A stretch of 64,000 nt of DNA from Acidobacteriota bacterium (GCA_003225175.1 QIBA01000071.1:1-64000), one strand, 5' to 3'; positions 17,275 to 26,012 are shown, counted from the first letter of the stretch. The notes: a model not told the origin generated them from the letters alone. Numbers and translations: made by a program.

Positions 17275-18123
17275 TCAGGCTGCCGTCCTGCGAGCTTTTT
17301 GAACCGAGTTCAGAAATTTCAGCAAGTCGGCGTTGACTTCATCCGGGTGCGTAGCCGTTAGGCCGTGAGGCCTACCCGGATAGTAAATTTCCTGTGCTCC
17401 TTTGATGAGCCTCGCCGATTTCTTCGCTGAATCTTTGATCGGCACAATCTGATCGTCCTCCCCGTGCATCACCAGCGTGGGCACATCGAACTTCTTGAGG
17501 TCCTCGGTGAAATCGGTCTCGGAAAATGCCTTGATGCTGTCGTAGGCATTCTTGAGACCGCTCTGCATGCTCCACAGCCAGAACTGGTCCAGTATCCCCT
17601 GCGAAACGCTCGCACCTACTCGATTGGCGCCATAGAAGGTTGCGGCAAAGTCTTTGTAGTATTGTGAACGGTCTTTGGCAAGACTGCTTCGCCCTCCGTC
17701 AAACACCTCGATCGGGACGCCTTCCGGGTTTGAAGCGGACTTCACCAGGAGCGGCGGCACAGCAGCGATCAGAATGGCCGCGGCAACCCGCTTTGTGCCG
17801 TGCCGTCCGATGTAACGTGCCACTTCGCCTCCGCCCGTGGAGTGACCGACCAGAGTCACGTCCTTGAGATCGAGCGTCTCAATGACCGCGGCTAGATCGT
17901 CGGCGTACCCATTCATGTCGTTCCCGGACGAGGCCTGGCTGGACCGGCCATGGCCACGCCGGTCGTGCGCGACGACTCGGAAACCGTTCTGCGCGAGGAA
18001 AAGCATTTGGCCGTCCCACATGTCCGAGTTCAGCGGCCATCCGTGTGAAAACGTGACGACCGGGCCTTCGCCCCAGTCTTTGTAGTAGATTGTCGTGCCA
18101 TCTTTCACCGTAAGTGTGCTCAT
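17275..18123 (-). CDS. Alpha/beta hydrolase (non-haem chloroperoxidase/esterase-like)
   Basis: A 282-residue alpha/beta hydrolase. The oxyanion motif [10 protein letters not shown] comes first, then [12 protein letters not shown], the nucleophile elbow GHSTGG (Ser near residue 94), the acid in HGEDDQIVP and the catalytic His in [11 protein letters not shown]. The sequence is closest in style to the arylesterase / cofactor-free haloperoxidase group, which hydrolyses esters and can carry out perhydrolysis. No signal peptide. The start is well set by AGGAGGAAATTTGTATG. It stands in a block with a secreted cupin and an NmrA-like reductase, all on the minus strand; the block may be an accessory cargo between two inverted repeats. 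Confidence 0.9.
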   Translation of the reverse strand: MSTLTVKDGTTIYYKDWGEGPVVTFSHGWPLNSDMWDGQMLFLAQNGFRVVAHDRRGHGRSSQASSGNDMNGYADDLAAVIETLDLKDVTLVGHSTGGGEVARYIGRHGTKRVAAAILIAAVPPLLVKSASNPEGVPIEVFDGGRSSLAKDRSQYYKDFAATFYGANRVGASVSQGILDQFWLWSMQSGLKNAYDSIKAFSETDFTEDLKKFDVPTLVMHGEDDQIVPIKDSAKKSARLIKGAQEIYYPGRPHGLTATHPDEVNADLLKFLNSVQKARRTAA

Positions 18124-18174
18124 ACAAATTTCCTCCTTGATTTTTTTCGAAATGGAAATGCTTGCGGTTTTGAT

Positions 18175-18564
18175 TTAGTTGGCGGGTACCAACACGGGAG
18201 CGCCTTTGTCCTTCACGAAGAACACCACGAATTTCGCTGGTTTGGTTTGGCTTGCGTTCCGCCCCACGACGTGAACATCATCGGGGCCTTCGTAGAAGGT
18301 CTGACCTGGTGTCAGCGTAACTTCCTTTCCGCCTCTCACCTGCATCACGATCGAGCCTTCCAGCACATAAATAAATCCATGGGCATTGTGCCGATGTATT
18401 GGGTCTACACTTCCCGGCGGATAATCCACGATGAGCATCAGGCCTTCTTTGCCAGGAAGGTTTGTCAGGTCTTTCGACAGGAGCTCCGTTACCTTAGCTT
18501 CCTGTGCTACCAGCGTGCCGGACATCAGAAATGCGAGCACCAGAATTAACTTTGTGAACGTCAT
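18175..18564 (-). CDS. Secreted cupin-domain protein
   Basis: A 129-residue protein with a signal peptide (about 1-20, ending GTLVAQ) and a single cupin barrel: the first motif PGSVDPIHRHNAHGFIYVLEG has the HxH plus Glu metal ligands, the second motif is TPGQTFYEGPDDVHVVG. Such small secreted cupins bind a metal and may act on or bind a small molecule; the substrate is unknown. It lies 51 bases upstream of the hydrolase gene on the same strand, so co-transcription is likely. Confidence 0.85.
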   Translation of the reverse strand: MTFTKLILVLAFLMSGTLVAQEAKVTELLSKDLTNLPGKEGLMLIVDYPPGSVDPIHRHNAHGFIYVLEGSIVMQVRGGKEVTLTPGQTFYEGPDDVHVVGRNASQTKPAKFVVFFVKDKGAPVLVPAN

Positions 18565-18682
18565 AAGGTCACCTTTCGTTTGACCGATGCTATACGCGGC
18601 ATGAATTGCAGGTGTGTTAGCTGGAAGCCACGCGCCGCTGCGGTTTCACGGTTTTTGCTAGCCGCTAGTGGCAGCCACCGCA

Positions 18683-19465
18683 TCATGCTGCGGGATGCGA
18701 TTTCGCATGAGGAATCTCAGCTGTGGTCTGATTCACCCAAGCTTCGTAGCGGGTCTCGCCGAGTCGCGCGTTATCACCCGGAACCAGTGTTCTGTCGTTG
18801 ATCTTCGCCCCAGAGTAGAGCGCATTCGGATCAGCGACGACTTCACGAGGATCTCCGAGCTGGGCCAAACGCCGCCGGACTAGTTCGTCCATACGAAACT
18901 GTTCCGGCCCTCCTATTTCGACGGTGCCATTTACCGGCGTCCCTACCGCGATCCTGCCTACAAGAGTCGCGATATCGTCGGCAGCCATTGGCTGGAAGAG
19001 CACAGGAGGCAAATGCACCTTGTCGCCAACCATGGAAATGTCGGCAAGACCCTTGACGAATTCGAAGAACTGCGTTGCCTGGACGATCGAGTAGGGGATT
19101 GACGATTCCTTAATCAATTTCTCCTGAGCGATCTTGGCGCGGAAGTAACCGCTTTCGGACAGCCGCTGGGTCCCCACGACGGATAGTGCAACGTGATGTC
19201 CGACGCCTGCGGCAGCTTCAGAGGTGAGAAGGTTACGCGTTGATGTTTCGAAGAAATTCAGCACCGCCGCGTCTTCCCAAGAGGGAGAGTTCGATACGTC
19301 GACGACCACCGATGCACCCTTCAGCGCTTCGGCCAGTCCCTCGCCCGTGAGGGTGTTGACCCCAGTGTTGGGGGCTGCCGCTACTGCTTCATGCCCCTGT
19401 TCATGAAGCTTGTTGACGAGCTTTGATCCGATGAGTCCAGTGCCGCCGATCACTACGATTTTCAT
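18683..19465 (-). CDS. NmrA-like / atypical SDR NAD(P)-binding protein
   Basis: A 260-residue protein with an N-terminal dinucleotide fold (VVIGGTGLIGSKLVNKL, the GGTGxxG loop), followed by LKGASVVVDVSNSPSWED, YFRAKIAQEKLIKES and YSIVQATQFFEF, the usual order in NmrA/NAD-binding_10 proteins. These proteins sense NAD(P) redox state or reduce small molecules; the catalytic Tyr-Lys pair of classical SDRs is not evident. It is first in the minus-strand block of hydrolase, cupin and small hypothetical genes, with 118 bases to the cupin. Confidence 0.85.
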   Translation of the reverse strand: MKIVVIGGTGLIGSKLVNKLHEQGHEAVAAAPNTGVNTLTGEGLAEALKGASVVVDVSNSPSWEDAAVLNFFETSTRNLLTSEAAAGVGHHVALSVVGTQRLSESGYFRAKIAQEKLIKESSIPYSIVQATQFFEFVKGLADISMVGDKVHLPPVLFQPMAADDIATLVGRIAVGTPVNGTVEIGGPEQFRMDELVRRRLAQLGDPREVVADPNALYSGAKINDRTLVPGDNARLGETRYEAWVNQTTAEIPHAKSHPAA

Positions 19466-20094
19466 GATTGACTCCTTTAATAATCAGGTTTGCTGTTTCA
19501 GACGCCTTCAAAAACTAGAGCGGTGAACGCAGGCTCTCTTTACTTTACTAGGTCAATGAAGTGAGGCTATCGAAGCTCACCTGAGTACGCCATCCTAATC
19601 GCCCGGTTTTGAACGAATCTTCCGATTTCTTTTCAGCACAAACCGTTTCGGCGGTAGAAAGAGGGACAGCCTGAGAGTCTGTCGGAGTAAAAGATTCCCG
19701 AACCAGGAATCAACAACTTAAAGACACAGCACTCCTTGCAAGTTGTTGATTCTTCGTTCCAGAAAATCTATCTCCGACAGGCTCCTGACCTGCCCTATTT
19801 TTCTAGAATCTGTGTCGATTTGAAACGGGGCAGATCAGGCTGTTCCGTTTCTTTCACACATGAGTAACGTCCAACGACGCGACGGTCTGGGATATTATCC
19901 TCGTGATTCGAACCCTTATGTCCTCTTTCCCCGCAGTAGGTCAGCAGCCAACGCCCATTTTGGACTTGCGCGAAGATGCACCGGAAAATATGCCACATGA
20001 ATTCAGCTTCCGCAGGGTGCAGCAATCCAAAATCGAACACTGGCTCCTTCGATTCGCTCAGGATTCGCAAGATCAAATGCGGGTAAACGCTACC
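19466..20094. other. Gene-poor region around the right repeat copy
   Basis: Besides the inverted repeat this stretch holds only overlapping short ORFs on both strands (19795-20103) with no signal, ribosome site or family resemblance. The first 100 bases are the upstream region of the NmrA-like gene. Confidence 0.5.
19664..19794. repeat. Inverted-repeat element, right copy
   Basis: This is the reverse complement of the element at 16672-16799, with the same ends (CTGTCGGAG and CTCCGACAGGCT) and inner arms around CAACAACTT. The two copies enclose a block of about 2.9 kb with four minus-strand genes. Confidence 0.85.
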
Positions 20095-20574
20095 TCACAT
20101 TGACGGGTAATTGGGATCGATGTCGATGCTGTCGGCTAGGAACGCCTCCAAGAATGCCTCAAAATTAACGGCTGTTGGTTTCTTGAGCTGTGCGATCTGT
20201 TCTGCCGTTATCTCCTCCCAGAACCAATCATGCGCAATGAGCACGACGGGCGTTCCGGTTTCCGGCGACGCGGCGTTCAAATCGAAACAAAATGTATCTC
20301 CGAAAAGCGTCGTTGAGAAGACAAGGTATCCATGCTCACGGATGTAACAGCCAGGGACATAGTCGGTGTTCTCCTCAATGATGTTCTTGATCGGCCACAG
20401 GCGAACACCATCAATCTCAGCGCAAAGAACCGGTTCGGCCTCACGGTAGAACGCGATTGCTTCTTTCGGTACTTTCAGAGATCTGAGTTGATCGATTCCG
20501 CCTGGTGTCGCTGGAACAAAATCGATTTCCGTCTGCTTTTTGAGCGTGGCAATCAGGTCTTGCCGATCAGCCAT
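20095..20574 (-). CDS. SMI1/KNR4 (SUKH)-like protein
   Basis: A 159-residue cytoplasmic protein. The pattern LRSLKVPKEAIAFYREAEP then VRLWPIKNIIEEN, YLVFSTTLFGDTFCFDL and VVLIAHDWFWEEI resembles the SUKH/SMI1-KNR4 fold, in which an N-terminal helix pair is followed by a beta-sheet reading the acidic G-D-x-F-x-F/C-D-L block. SUKH proteins are often immunity proteins against contact-dependent toxins, but many stand alone; no toxin gene is adjacent here. The ATG at 20574 is preferred over an upstream in-frame start because the extra residues look non-coding. Confidence 0.7.
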   Translation of the reverse strand: MADRQDLIATLKKQTEIDFVPATPGGIDQLRSLKVPKEAIAFYREAEPVLCAEIDGVRLWPIKNIIEENTDYVPGCYIREHGYLVFSTTLFGDTFCFDLNAASPETGTPVVLIAHDWFWEEITAEQIAQLKKPTAVNFEAFLEAFLADSIDIDPNYPSM

Positions 20575-20627
20575 GCGCGAGAGTTTATCAGAGTGGTCGG
20601 ACGAGCGGGCCCATCCTCTTGCTGCCG

Positions 20628-20642
20628 GTTCCAATGTGGAAC
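20628..20642. repeat. Short palindrome GTTCCAATGTGGAAC
   Basis: A 15-bp palindrome nearly identical to GTTCCAATATGGAAC at 4574-4588, with similar bases following (CCTAGAAAATG here, TTTAGGATGTG there). Possible operator or small dispersed repeat. Confidence 0.4.
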
Positions 20643-20709
20643 CTAGAAAATGAGTGCGGGATGTACCAGTATCGGCAAGATCAAATCCAAGAACAGCTTT
20701 GGCTTTACG

Positions 20710-22578
20710 CTATCGTCTGTCCTTGTACACGACTCCGCCCTTCATCACGAACACCACTCGGCGTACTGCGGTAATGTCCCTGGTCGGATCGCCATCCAGG
20801 GCGATGATGTCCGCTTGCATGACTGGACTGAGTGAGCCGATTTCCTTGTCCAGATTCAGGGCTTGCGCGGCGAGGGAGTTGGCTGAGACCATGGCTGCCA
20901 TGGGATCCTGGCCGCCGTCCTTGACTCGATAGATGAACTCCTCGGCATTGCGACCGTGGGCTCCGGCCACGGCATCGGTCCCAAAGACGATCTTCAACCC
21001 GGGAGTCTTCAGCGCGCGCTTGAACATTTCCACGTTGAGTGGAAGGACTTCTTGCATCTTGGCGAAGCCTTCTTCGGTGTAGCCGGGCGCGCCGAGAAAC
21101 TTTTCTTTGTTATCCAGATAATTGTGGATCACCAGCCCAACCTGCGGATCGAACCAGGTGCCGTGACTCGCCATGTTGCGCAGATTATCGTCGGTGGTAA
21201 GGCTGCCGTGTTCCACTTCGGTACAGCCGGCGTCGGCTGAGGCCTTCACCGCATCTTTGTAAGCGTGCACCACGGAGCGCATACCTTGCGCACGAGCTTC
21301 GTCGCAGGCGGCTTTGAGCTGCTCGTTGCCGAGCGTTTGACCTCCACCCTGACGGATGCTGCTCGAAGCAAAAATCTTTAGTACGTCGGCGCCGTCGGCT
21401 TTCACCTTGCGGACGAACTCGCGGATCTGATCGGGAGTGAGCTTCTCGTCGGTGAGGGGATTGACCGCCGTCAGAATTCTCGGTCCAGGCACGACGCCGC
21501 GATTGATCGCGTCGCGCAGCGGCACGTCTTCCGGCGATCCCAGGCTTTGAATGGTCGTGAAGCCCGCCAGCAGCGTACGCCACGCGTTGCCCTCGGCCTC
21601 AAGCGTCGCTCTCTCGGGCAGCTCGTCCTTCTCGCCAAAGTGCCCGTTCGGCCCGAAATGCCATGTAGGATGCGTATGGCTGTCGATCCATCCAGGCAAA
21701 ACCGTGAAACCGCGTAGATCGTAGTTCGGACGACTGCTGTTGCCGCCAGATTTCCGAATTGAAACAATTTTGTCTCCGCGGATTTCAATCTCTAAGTTAC
21801 GCAGCACCTTGCCGCGACCGTCAAATGCATAGTCGGTGACGATGGTTAGGGAGCGTTCCTGCGCCTGATCTGAGTTGAGCTGAAAGACGAGGAAGTAATC
21901 CTCGCGGTCGGGTTTTACGAAGTCGTATTGTTCAACCAGGCGATAACCCGCTTGCGCGGCTTCCTTTATTACAACGTCCTTCTGAACACCATGATCTTGG
22001 CCGTTGCCGTTACGGTCGATGATGCCGAGACGGGCGCTGCTGCGAAGCGACCTTCGCAAGTTTTCCAGCAAGACTACAGGAGCGGCGATCTCGTGGTAGG
22101 TCTTCAGTATCAAAACGGAATCCACGCTGTTGGGAGGCAACTTCGGATCATCCGGCGTGCTGAGAATGGTTTTCACATTGTGGAATCGTTCTTTTTGCAC
22201 TCTATCGTCGATGTACTTGATCGATTCGGGATTGATGTCGACGGCATACACGGTGCCGTCGTTTCCCGTGCGCTTTGCTGCTCTTACCGTGAACCAGCCG
22301 GAACCTGCGCCGATATCCGCGACATTGGTTCCTGAATGGATGCCGAGAATGTCCATGACGCGCTGAATCTGGAGCTTCTGGTCTCGCTCCGGATTCTCGA
22401 AAATCGAAAGGTCGCCGGCATAGGGTGTGCTGGTCTTTCTGTGTTCGGTGCTCTGGGTTGCGGCTGACTGTGCGGCTAAGCTTGAAAGCTGCAACAGGCA
22501 GAGAATGGTCGTGTGAAGACAACGAAGGAGGAAGCTCGTGCGCGATTTGTCCAATGCAACTTGTTGCTGACCTTGCAT
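20710..22578 (-). CDS. Secreted methyltransferase-amidohydrolase fusion
   Basis: A 622-residue protein with an N-terminal hydrophobic signal (about 12-38, ending SLAAQSA). Residues about 50-235 are a class I SAM-dependent methyltransferase: VADIGAGSGWFTVRAA (motif I), VYAVDINPESIKYID (motif II), LILKTYHEI and an FLVFQL end. Residues about 245-622 are a metal-dependent amidohydrolase: PGWIDSHTHPTW (HxH), ADVLKIFAS (candidate bridging Lys), VVHAYKDA, TEVEHGSL and the metal Asp in IVFGTDAVAG, ending with the usual ADIIALDGDP. Each domain alone is common, but the fusion in one exported chain is unusual, since SAM is cytoplasmic. The ATG at 22578 is preferred over TTG at 22587. The substrate is unknown. 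Confidence 0.85.
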   Translation of the reverse strand: MQGQQQVALDKSRTSFLLRCLHTTILCLLQLSSLAAQSAATQSTEHRKTSTPYAGDLSIFENPERDQKLQIQRVMDILGIHSGTNVADIGAGSGWFTVRAAKRTGNDGTVYAVDINPESIKYIDDRVQKERFHNVKTILSTPDDPKLPPNSVDSVLILKTYHEIAAPVVLLENLRRSLRSSARLGIIDRNGNGQDHGVQKDVVIKEAAQAGYRLVEQYDFVKPDREDYFLVFQLNSDQAQERSLTIVTDYAFDGRGKVLRNLEIEIRGDKIVSIRKSGGNSSRPNYDLRGFTVLPGWIDSHTHPTWHFGPNGHFGEKDELPERATLEAEGNAWRTLLAGFTTIQSLGSPEDVPLRDAINRGVVPGPRILTAVNPLTDEKLTPDQIREFVRKVKADGADVLKIFASSSIRQGGGQTLGNEQLKAACDEARAQGMRSVVHAYKDAVKASADAGCTEVEHGSLTTDDNLRNMASHGTWFDPQVGLVIHNYLDNKEKFLGAPGYTEEGFAKMQEVLPLNVEMFKRALKTPGLKIVFGTDAVAGAHGRNAEEFIYRVKDGGQDPMAAMVSANSLAAQALNLDKEIGSLSPVMQADIIALDGDPTRDITAVRRVVFVMKGGVVYKDRR

Positions 22579-22710
22579 GTGTTTCAACCAAACCCATCTG
22601 AGCCGCTATCTGGCTGCGCGGCAGCGACTTGTCCCATCAGCTTTTTGCGTTTCGAGAAATGGCGAAACGATGCCGATCCGCTGACCATAGAATAATCGCG
22701 GAGCCCTCCA

Positions 22711-23535
22711 ATGCCTACTCAAGCAGAAAAAGGAAAAGTATTCCGCGGGCTGCATCAGCGCGATCGTGCGTTCATCATTCCTAATCCGTGGGATGTGGGG
22801 ACAGCGCGATTATTGCAGTCGCTGGGATTTGCGGCGTTAGCCACTACGAGCGGGGGATTTGCATTCTCTCTTGGCAAATCCGATGGCGCTGTCGATCGGG
22901 ATACGATGCTCGCGCATTGCGCGGCACTGGCCGCTGCTACCGATCTGCCCGTCAGCGCGGATCTGGAAAATGGTTATGCAGATAGCCCGAGCGACGTCGC
23001 AAATACAGTTCGACTGGCCGCGAAAGCCGGCCTGGCCGGCTGCTCCATCGAGGATGTACGTCAAGGTGGTGGAAATGCGCCCTATGAGATCTCATTCGCA
23101 GCCGAACGAGTACGTGCTGCCGCTGAGGCTGCGCATTCGCTTGGATTTGCATTCACGCTAACCGCAAGATCAGAGAATTTCATTGTGGGACGTCCTGATT
23201 TAGGCGATACGATTGCGCGGTTACAGGCGTTTCAGGAAGCAGGCGCTGATGTGCTCTTTGCCCCAGGACTAAAAACCAAGGACGACATCCGAACAGTAGT
23301 TCGATCCGTGGATCGTCCGCTCAATGTCATTATGGGACTTCAGGGCGTGCAACTGAGTCTGGCCGAACTTTCGGAACTTGGAGTGAAGCGAATCAGCGTG
23401 GGCTCCGCGCTGGCTCGATCAGCGTTGGGCGCCTTTCTCCGCGCTGCGCGGGAGATGCAGGCCTCAGGAACATTTACCTTCGCCGAGGATGCAGTGAAGT
23501 ATGCAGACTTAAATGCGATGTTTGCGGGCGCTTAA
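22711..23535 (+). CDS. Isocitrate lyase / PEP mutase superfamily protein
   Basis: A 274-residue TIM-barrel protein of the isocitrate lyase/PEP phosphonomutase superfamily. Seen are NPWDVGTARLLQSLGF at the start, TTSGGFAFSLGKSDG, the metal-binding PVSADLENGYADSP, AGCSIEDVRQGGG, FTLTARSENF and VNMIGLQG-like (NVIMGLQGVQLS). The lyase signature KKCGH is absent, so it is not isocitrate lyase; it is more like oxaloacetate decarboxylase/2,3-dimethylmalate lyase-like relatives that split or rearrange 2-hydroxy or 2-oxo acids. The physiological substrate cannot be told. Monocistronic and divergent from the fusion gene; no clear regulatory site. Confidence 0.88.
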   Translation: MPTQAEKGKVFRGLHQRDRAFIIPNPWDVGTARLLQSLGFAALATTSGGFAFSLGKSDGAVDRDTMLAHCAALAAATDLPVSADLENGYADSPSDVANTVRLAAKAGLAGCSIEDVRQGGGNAPYEISFAAERVRAAAEAAHSLGFAFTLTARSENFIVGRPDLGDTIARLQAFQEAGADVLFAPGLKTKDDIRTVVRSVDRPLNVIMGLQGVQLSLAELSELGVKRISVGSALARSALGAFLRAAREMQASGTFTFAEDAVKYADLNAMFAGA

Positions 23536-23562
23536 TAACAAACGGAGCATGATGCTGCCGCA

Positions 23563-23901
23563 TTATCCTGGAGGCCAGCTTAGAGGCCGTCCGCCCAGGA
23601 GATGCAGATGCAGGTGGAATACTGACTGTCCGGCGCCGGGCCCAACGTTGAACACGGTTCGATAGCTATTCTCGATATTTCGCTCGCGCGCGATCTGCGC
23701 GGCTACAAGATGAAGCTTGCCAATGATTGCGGCATCTTCAGCCTTTGCTTGCCGGAGTCCAACAACGTGTTTCTTCGGAATAATCAGCACATGTGTGGGA
23801 GCCTGCGGCTTGATGTCCTCGAAGACGAAAGTTTCCGCGTCTTCATAGACTTTCTTAGCGGGAATCTCACCGCGAATGATGCGGCAGAAAAGGCAATCCA
23901 T
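23563..23901 (-). CDS. HIT (histidine triad) family nucleotide hydrolase
   Basis: A 112-residue protein of HINT size: MDCLFCRIIRGEIPAKKVYE with the CxxC zinc pair, FEDIKPQAPTHVLIIPKKH, and the catalytic triad FHLHLHLLGG (HxHxH). HINT proteins hydrolyse nucleoside phosphoramidates. The start at 23901 is taken because upstream residues in frame are not part of the family. A hairpin at 23935-23958 lies just upstream. Confidence 0.93.
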   Translation of the reverse strand: MDCLFCRIIRGEIPAKKVYEDAETFVFEDIKPQAPTHVLIIPKKHVVGLRQAKAEDAAIIGKLHLVAAQIARERNIENSYRTVFNVGPGAGQSVFHLHLHLLGGRPLSWPPG

Positions 23902-23934
23902 CTCCGTTCCTCTATTTGCCTGGACAGCATAGCG

Positions 23935-23958
23935 AAGACGCAGCATGCTGCGTCTCTA
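23935..23958. repeat. Hairpin AGACGCAG / CTGCGTCT
   Basis: An 8-bp perfect stem with CATG loop between rlpA and the HIT gene. The related sequence GTAGAGACGCAG...CTGCGTCTCTAC occurs at 62063-62090, so this is a dispersed short palindrome that could also end rlpA transcription. Confidence 0.5.
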
Positions 23959-23966
23959 CCCGGCTT

Positions 23967-24731
23967 CTAGTCTAATCGCACGAGGAAGACTCCGCCTTCG
24001 GGAGTGGTAATACTTTGCGAAATCTGTTCGGCAAGTTGGCGGTCGTCGTTCTGCACGCGTATGCGGACCCACTCGCCTGTCGGTCCAGCAAACTCGAGTA
24101 CATTCGCGGGATGATAACGGTCGATCACAGATTGCTCCATTTGCAACGCAGCTTCTCGAGTGTCGAAGGCGCCAATCTGCACGGCCCACTTTCCGCCAGT
24201 GTCAAGAGGGGCAGGAGTCTCGAGCAACTCGACTCTTACCCAGGCGGTACCCGGTCCCCACACATCAATAGCCTTGGCCGCAGCCATCGAGAGATCGACG
24301 ATGCGCTCGCCAATAAATGGGCCACGATCAGTGATGCGTACCACTGCGGAACTCCCGGTCTTGACGTTGGTGACACGAACGAGACTGTTCAATGGGAGCG
24401 TTCGGTGTGCGGCGGTCATCGCATGCATGTCGTAAAGCTGTCCATTTGAGCCGCGACGGTTGTGATATGGCGCACCGTACCAACTCGCTAGTCCCAATTG
24501 CGTGTACAGAGGCTTTTCGTTTGGCGTAATAGGAACCGGTGTCGCTGGAACCGGTGCGTTCGTGGTTGTCGTGTCGCGATTTGCCGGCGAGGGCAGCGGC
24601 GGCGGCGTTGTGACCGTCGCTTGCGGGGGGAGCTCTGGTGGAGGTGGAACGCTCACCGTAGCTTGTTTATGGCCGCAGCCCGAAAGCAGAGGCAAGAACA
24701 ATACGAGTATAAGAAGACGAGTTGTTCTCAT
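23967..24731 (-). CDS. rlpA: RlpA-like septal ring lytic transglycosylase lipoprotein with SPOR domain
   Basis: A 254-residue lipoprotein: lipobox LLSGC with Cys19, a Pro-rich linker (about 30-70), a double-psi beta-barrel RlpA domain (about 78-165) with LGLASWYGAPYHNRRGSNG, YDMHAMTAAHRTLPLNS and VRITDRGPF, and a SPOR domain (about 180-254) with WAVQIGAFDTREAA. RlpA acts on denuded glycans at the septum in cell division. Its ATG overlaps the stop of the small coiled-coil gene upstream (ATGA), so the two are translationally coupled. Confidence 0.92.
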   Translation of the reverse strand: MRTTRLLILVLFLPLLSGCGHKQATVSVPPPPELPPQATVTTPPPLPSPANRDTTTTNAPVPATPVPITPNEKPLYTQLGLASWYGAPYHNRRGSNGQLYDMHAMTAAHRTLPLNSLVRVTNVKTGSSAVVRITDRGPFIGERIVDLSMAAAKAIDVWGPGTAWVRVELLETPAPLDTGGKWAVQIGAFDTREAALQMEQSVIDRYHPANVLEFAGPTGEWVRIRVQNDDRQLAEQISQSITTPEGGVFLVRLD

Positions 24732-24943
24732 TTCTGCCGCGAGGCCGATTTCTTGGAGTTGTCCAACCGGTCAGCAAGCTTTTTCAGTTCCTGGGCAACG
24801 TTGCGCAGGGCCTGCGTTCCCTCGGTTCGCACTTTTGGCACAACGTGATCGTTCAAATGCTGGATCACACTCCTGATCTCCTGCTCAATCTTAGATGCTG
24901 CTTCATCCAGCTTGCGTCTTGTCTGATCGAAATCCGAAGGCAT
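24728..24943 (-). CDS. Small coiled-coil protein coupled to rlpA
   Basis: A 71-residue, highly charged, all-helical protein (RRKLDEAASKIEQEIRSVI, then LRNVAQELKKLADRLDN) without signal peptide or membrane helix. Its stop overlaps the rlpA ATG by 4 bases, indicating a bicistronic mRNA. No family recognised; a role with cell-envelope or septal factors is only guilt by association. Confidence 0.7.
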   Translation of the reverse strand: MPSDFDQTRRKLDEAASKIEQEIRSVIQHLNDHVVPKVRTEGTQALRNVAQELKKLADRLDNSKKSASRQK

Positions 24944-25045
24944 GGCTCACCTCGATTTCTGGATTATGAACGCAGAGTGCGGCCAGAGGCAATTGCCGAT
25001 TTCACTACGGAGCCATACAGGACAGGCAGAACATTCTTCTTGTTC

Positions 25046-25148
25046 GTCATTCCGAACCGCCGGTTTATGGCGCTGAGGAATCCCTGCGCGAGGCCCTCAA
25101 TGGTCTTCTATAGATCCCCGCGGTAGTGACGCGGCGTTTCGGAGTGAC
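25046..25148. repeat. GTCATTCCGA-ended palindromic element
   Basis: A 103-bp element that begins GTCATTCCGA and ends TCGGAGTGAC (9 of 10 bases inverted), with flanking TTGTTC / GAACAA extending the inverted repeat to about 16 bp each side. It contains GAGGAATCCCTGCG, the block shared with the GIY-YIG unit at 56428-56921. It lies directly upstream of fabI. Confidence 0.75.
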
Positions 25149-25209
25149 GAACAACAAACTCGCGGTGAAAATTGCCTCTGTTATTCTTAGAAGTTTCTCG
25201 GAGCACTGG

Positions 25210-25977
25210 ATGATCAACATGCAAGGTCGGGTAGCGGTCGTTTTTGGCATTGCCAATAAACGCAGCATTGCCTGGGCGATCGCGCAGAAGTTACAGGCGG
25301 CTGGTGCAACCCTGGCTATTACCTATCAGAACGAACGCCTTGCACAGGAAGCGAAAGACCTCATAGAAGCTCTTCCCGGAGCTGCGGCATTTCAGTGCGA
25401 CGTTTCGAACGACGTGGAGATCAATCAACTGTTCGAGCAGTTCAAGTCACGCTACGGCAAGCTGCACACGCTGGTCCACAGCGTTGCATATGCTCCCGCC
25501 GACGAATTGAAGAATGATTTTATCTTTACCACGCGGGAAGGTTTTCGCATTGCTCACGACATCAGCGTGTATTCCCTGATCGCGGTCGCTCGCGCGGCCA
25601 CGCCACTGATGACGGAAGGCGGAAGCATCATTACGCTCACTTATTACGGCGCCGAAAAAGTTGTGCCTAGATACAACGTAATGGGCGTTGCGAAAGCCGC
25701 ACTGGAAGCTTCGGTTCGGTATCTCGCTGCTGATCTGGGGCCGCAGAAGATCCGTGTAAACGCAATTTCAGCCGGTCCCATCAAGACGTTGGCTGCCCGG
25801 GGAATTTCAGGTTTAGGAGACATGCTGAAGGCGCATGCGGAACGCGCACCGCTGAAGCGCAACGTGGAAACAAGCGAAGTAGGCGATACCGCGCTATATC
25901 TCTCTTCCGATCTCAGTACGGGAATCACGGGCGAGACGATTTATGTCGATTGCGGCTACAACATCATGGGGTTCTGA
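25210..25977 (+). CDS. fabI: Enoyl-ACP reductase FabI
   Basis: A 255-residue SDR of FabI type, which reduces the trans-2-enoyl-ACP double bond with NAD(P)H in the last step of fatty-acid elongation. Visible: VVFGIANKRSIAWAIAQ (FabI nucleotide loop), FQCDVSNDVEINQLF, LVHSVAYAP, and the catalytic YNVMGVAK (Tyr-x6-Lys, diagnostic for FabI), then GPIKTLAARGISG and the ending ETIYVDCGYNIMG. The start ATG at 25210 follows CGGAG; ATG at 25219 also fits. A palindromic element lies immediately upstream and may include part of the promoter. Confidence 0.95.
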   Translation: MINMQGRVAVVFGIANKRSIAWAIAQKLQAAGATLAITYQNERLAQEAKDLIEALPGAAAFQCDVSNDVEINQLFEQFKSRYGKLHTLVHSVAYAPADELKNDFIFTTREGFRIAHDISVYSLIAVARAATPLMTEGGSIITLTYYGAEKVVPRYNVMGVAKAALEASVRYLAADLGPQKIRVNAISAGPIKTLAARGISGLGDMLKAHAERAPLKRNVETSEVGDTALYLSSDLSTGITGETIYVDCGYNIMGF

Positions 25978-26012
25978 GTAAGCGCTGACTGCTGGAGTGT
26001 CATCTTCGCATT

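Noticed and set aside
19795-20103. Overlapping short frames on both strands
   Set aside because: No ribosome site, family resemblance or sensible composition; one contains GGGTTCGAATC, which resembles a tRNA T-loop, but no pairing arms or acceptor stem could be made.
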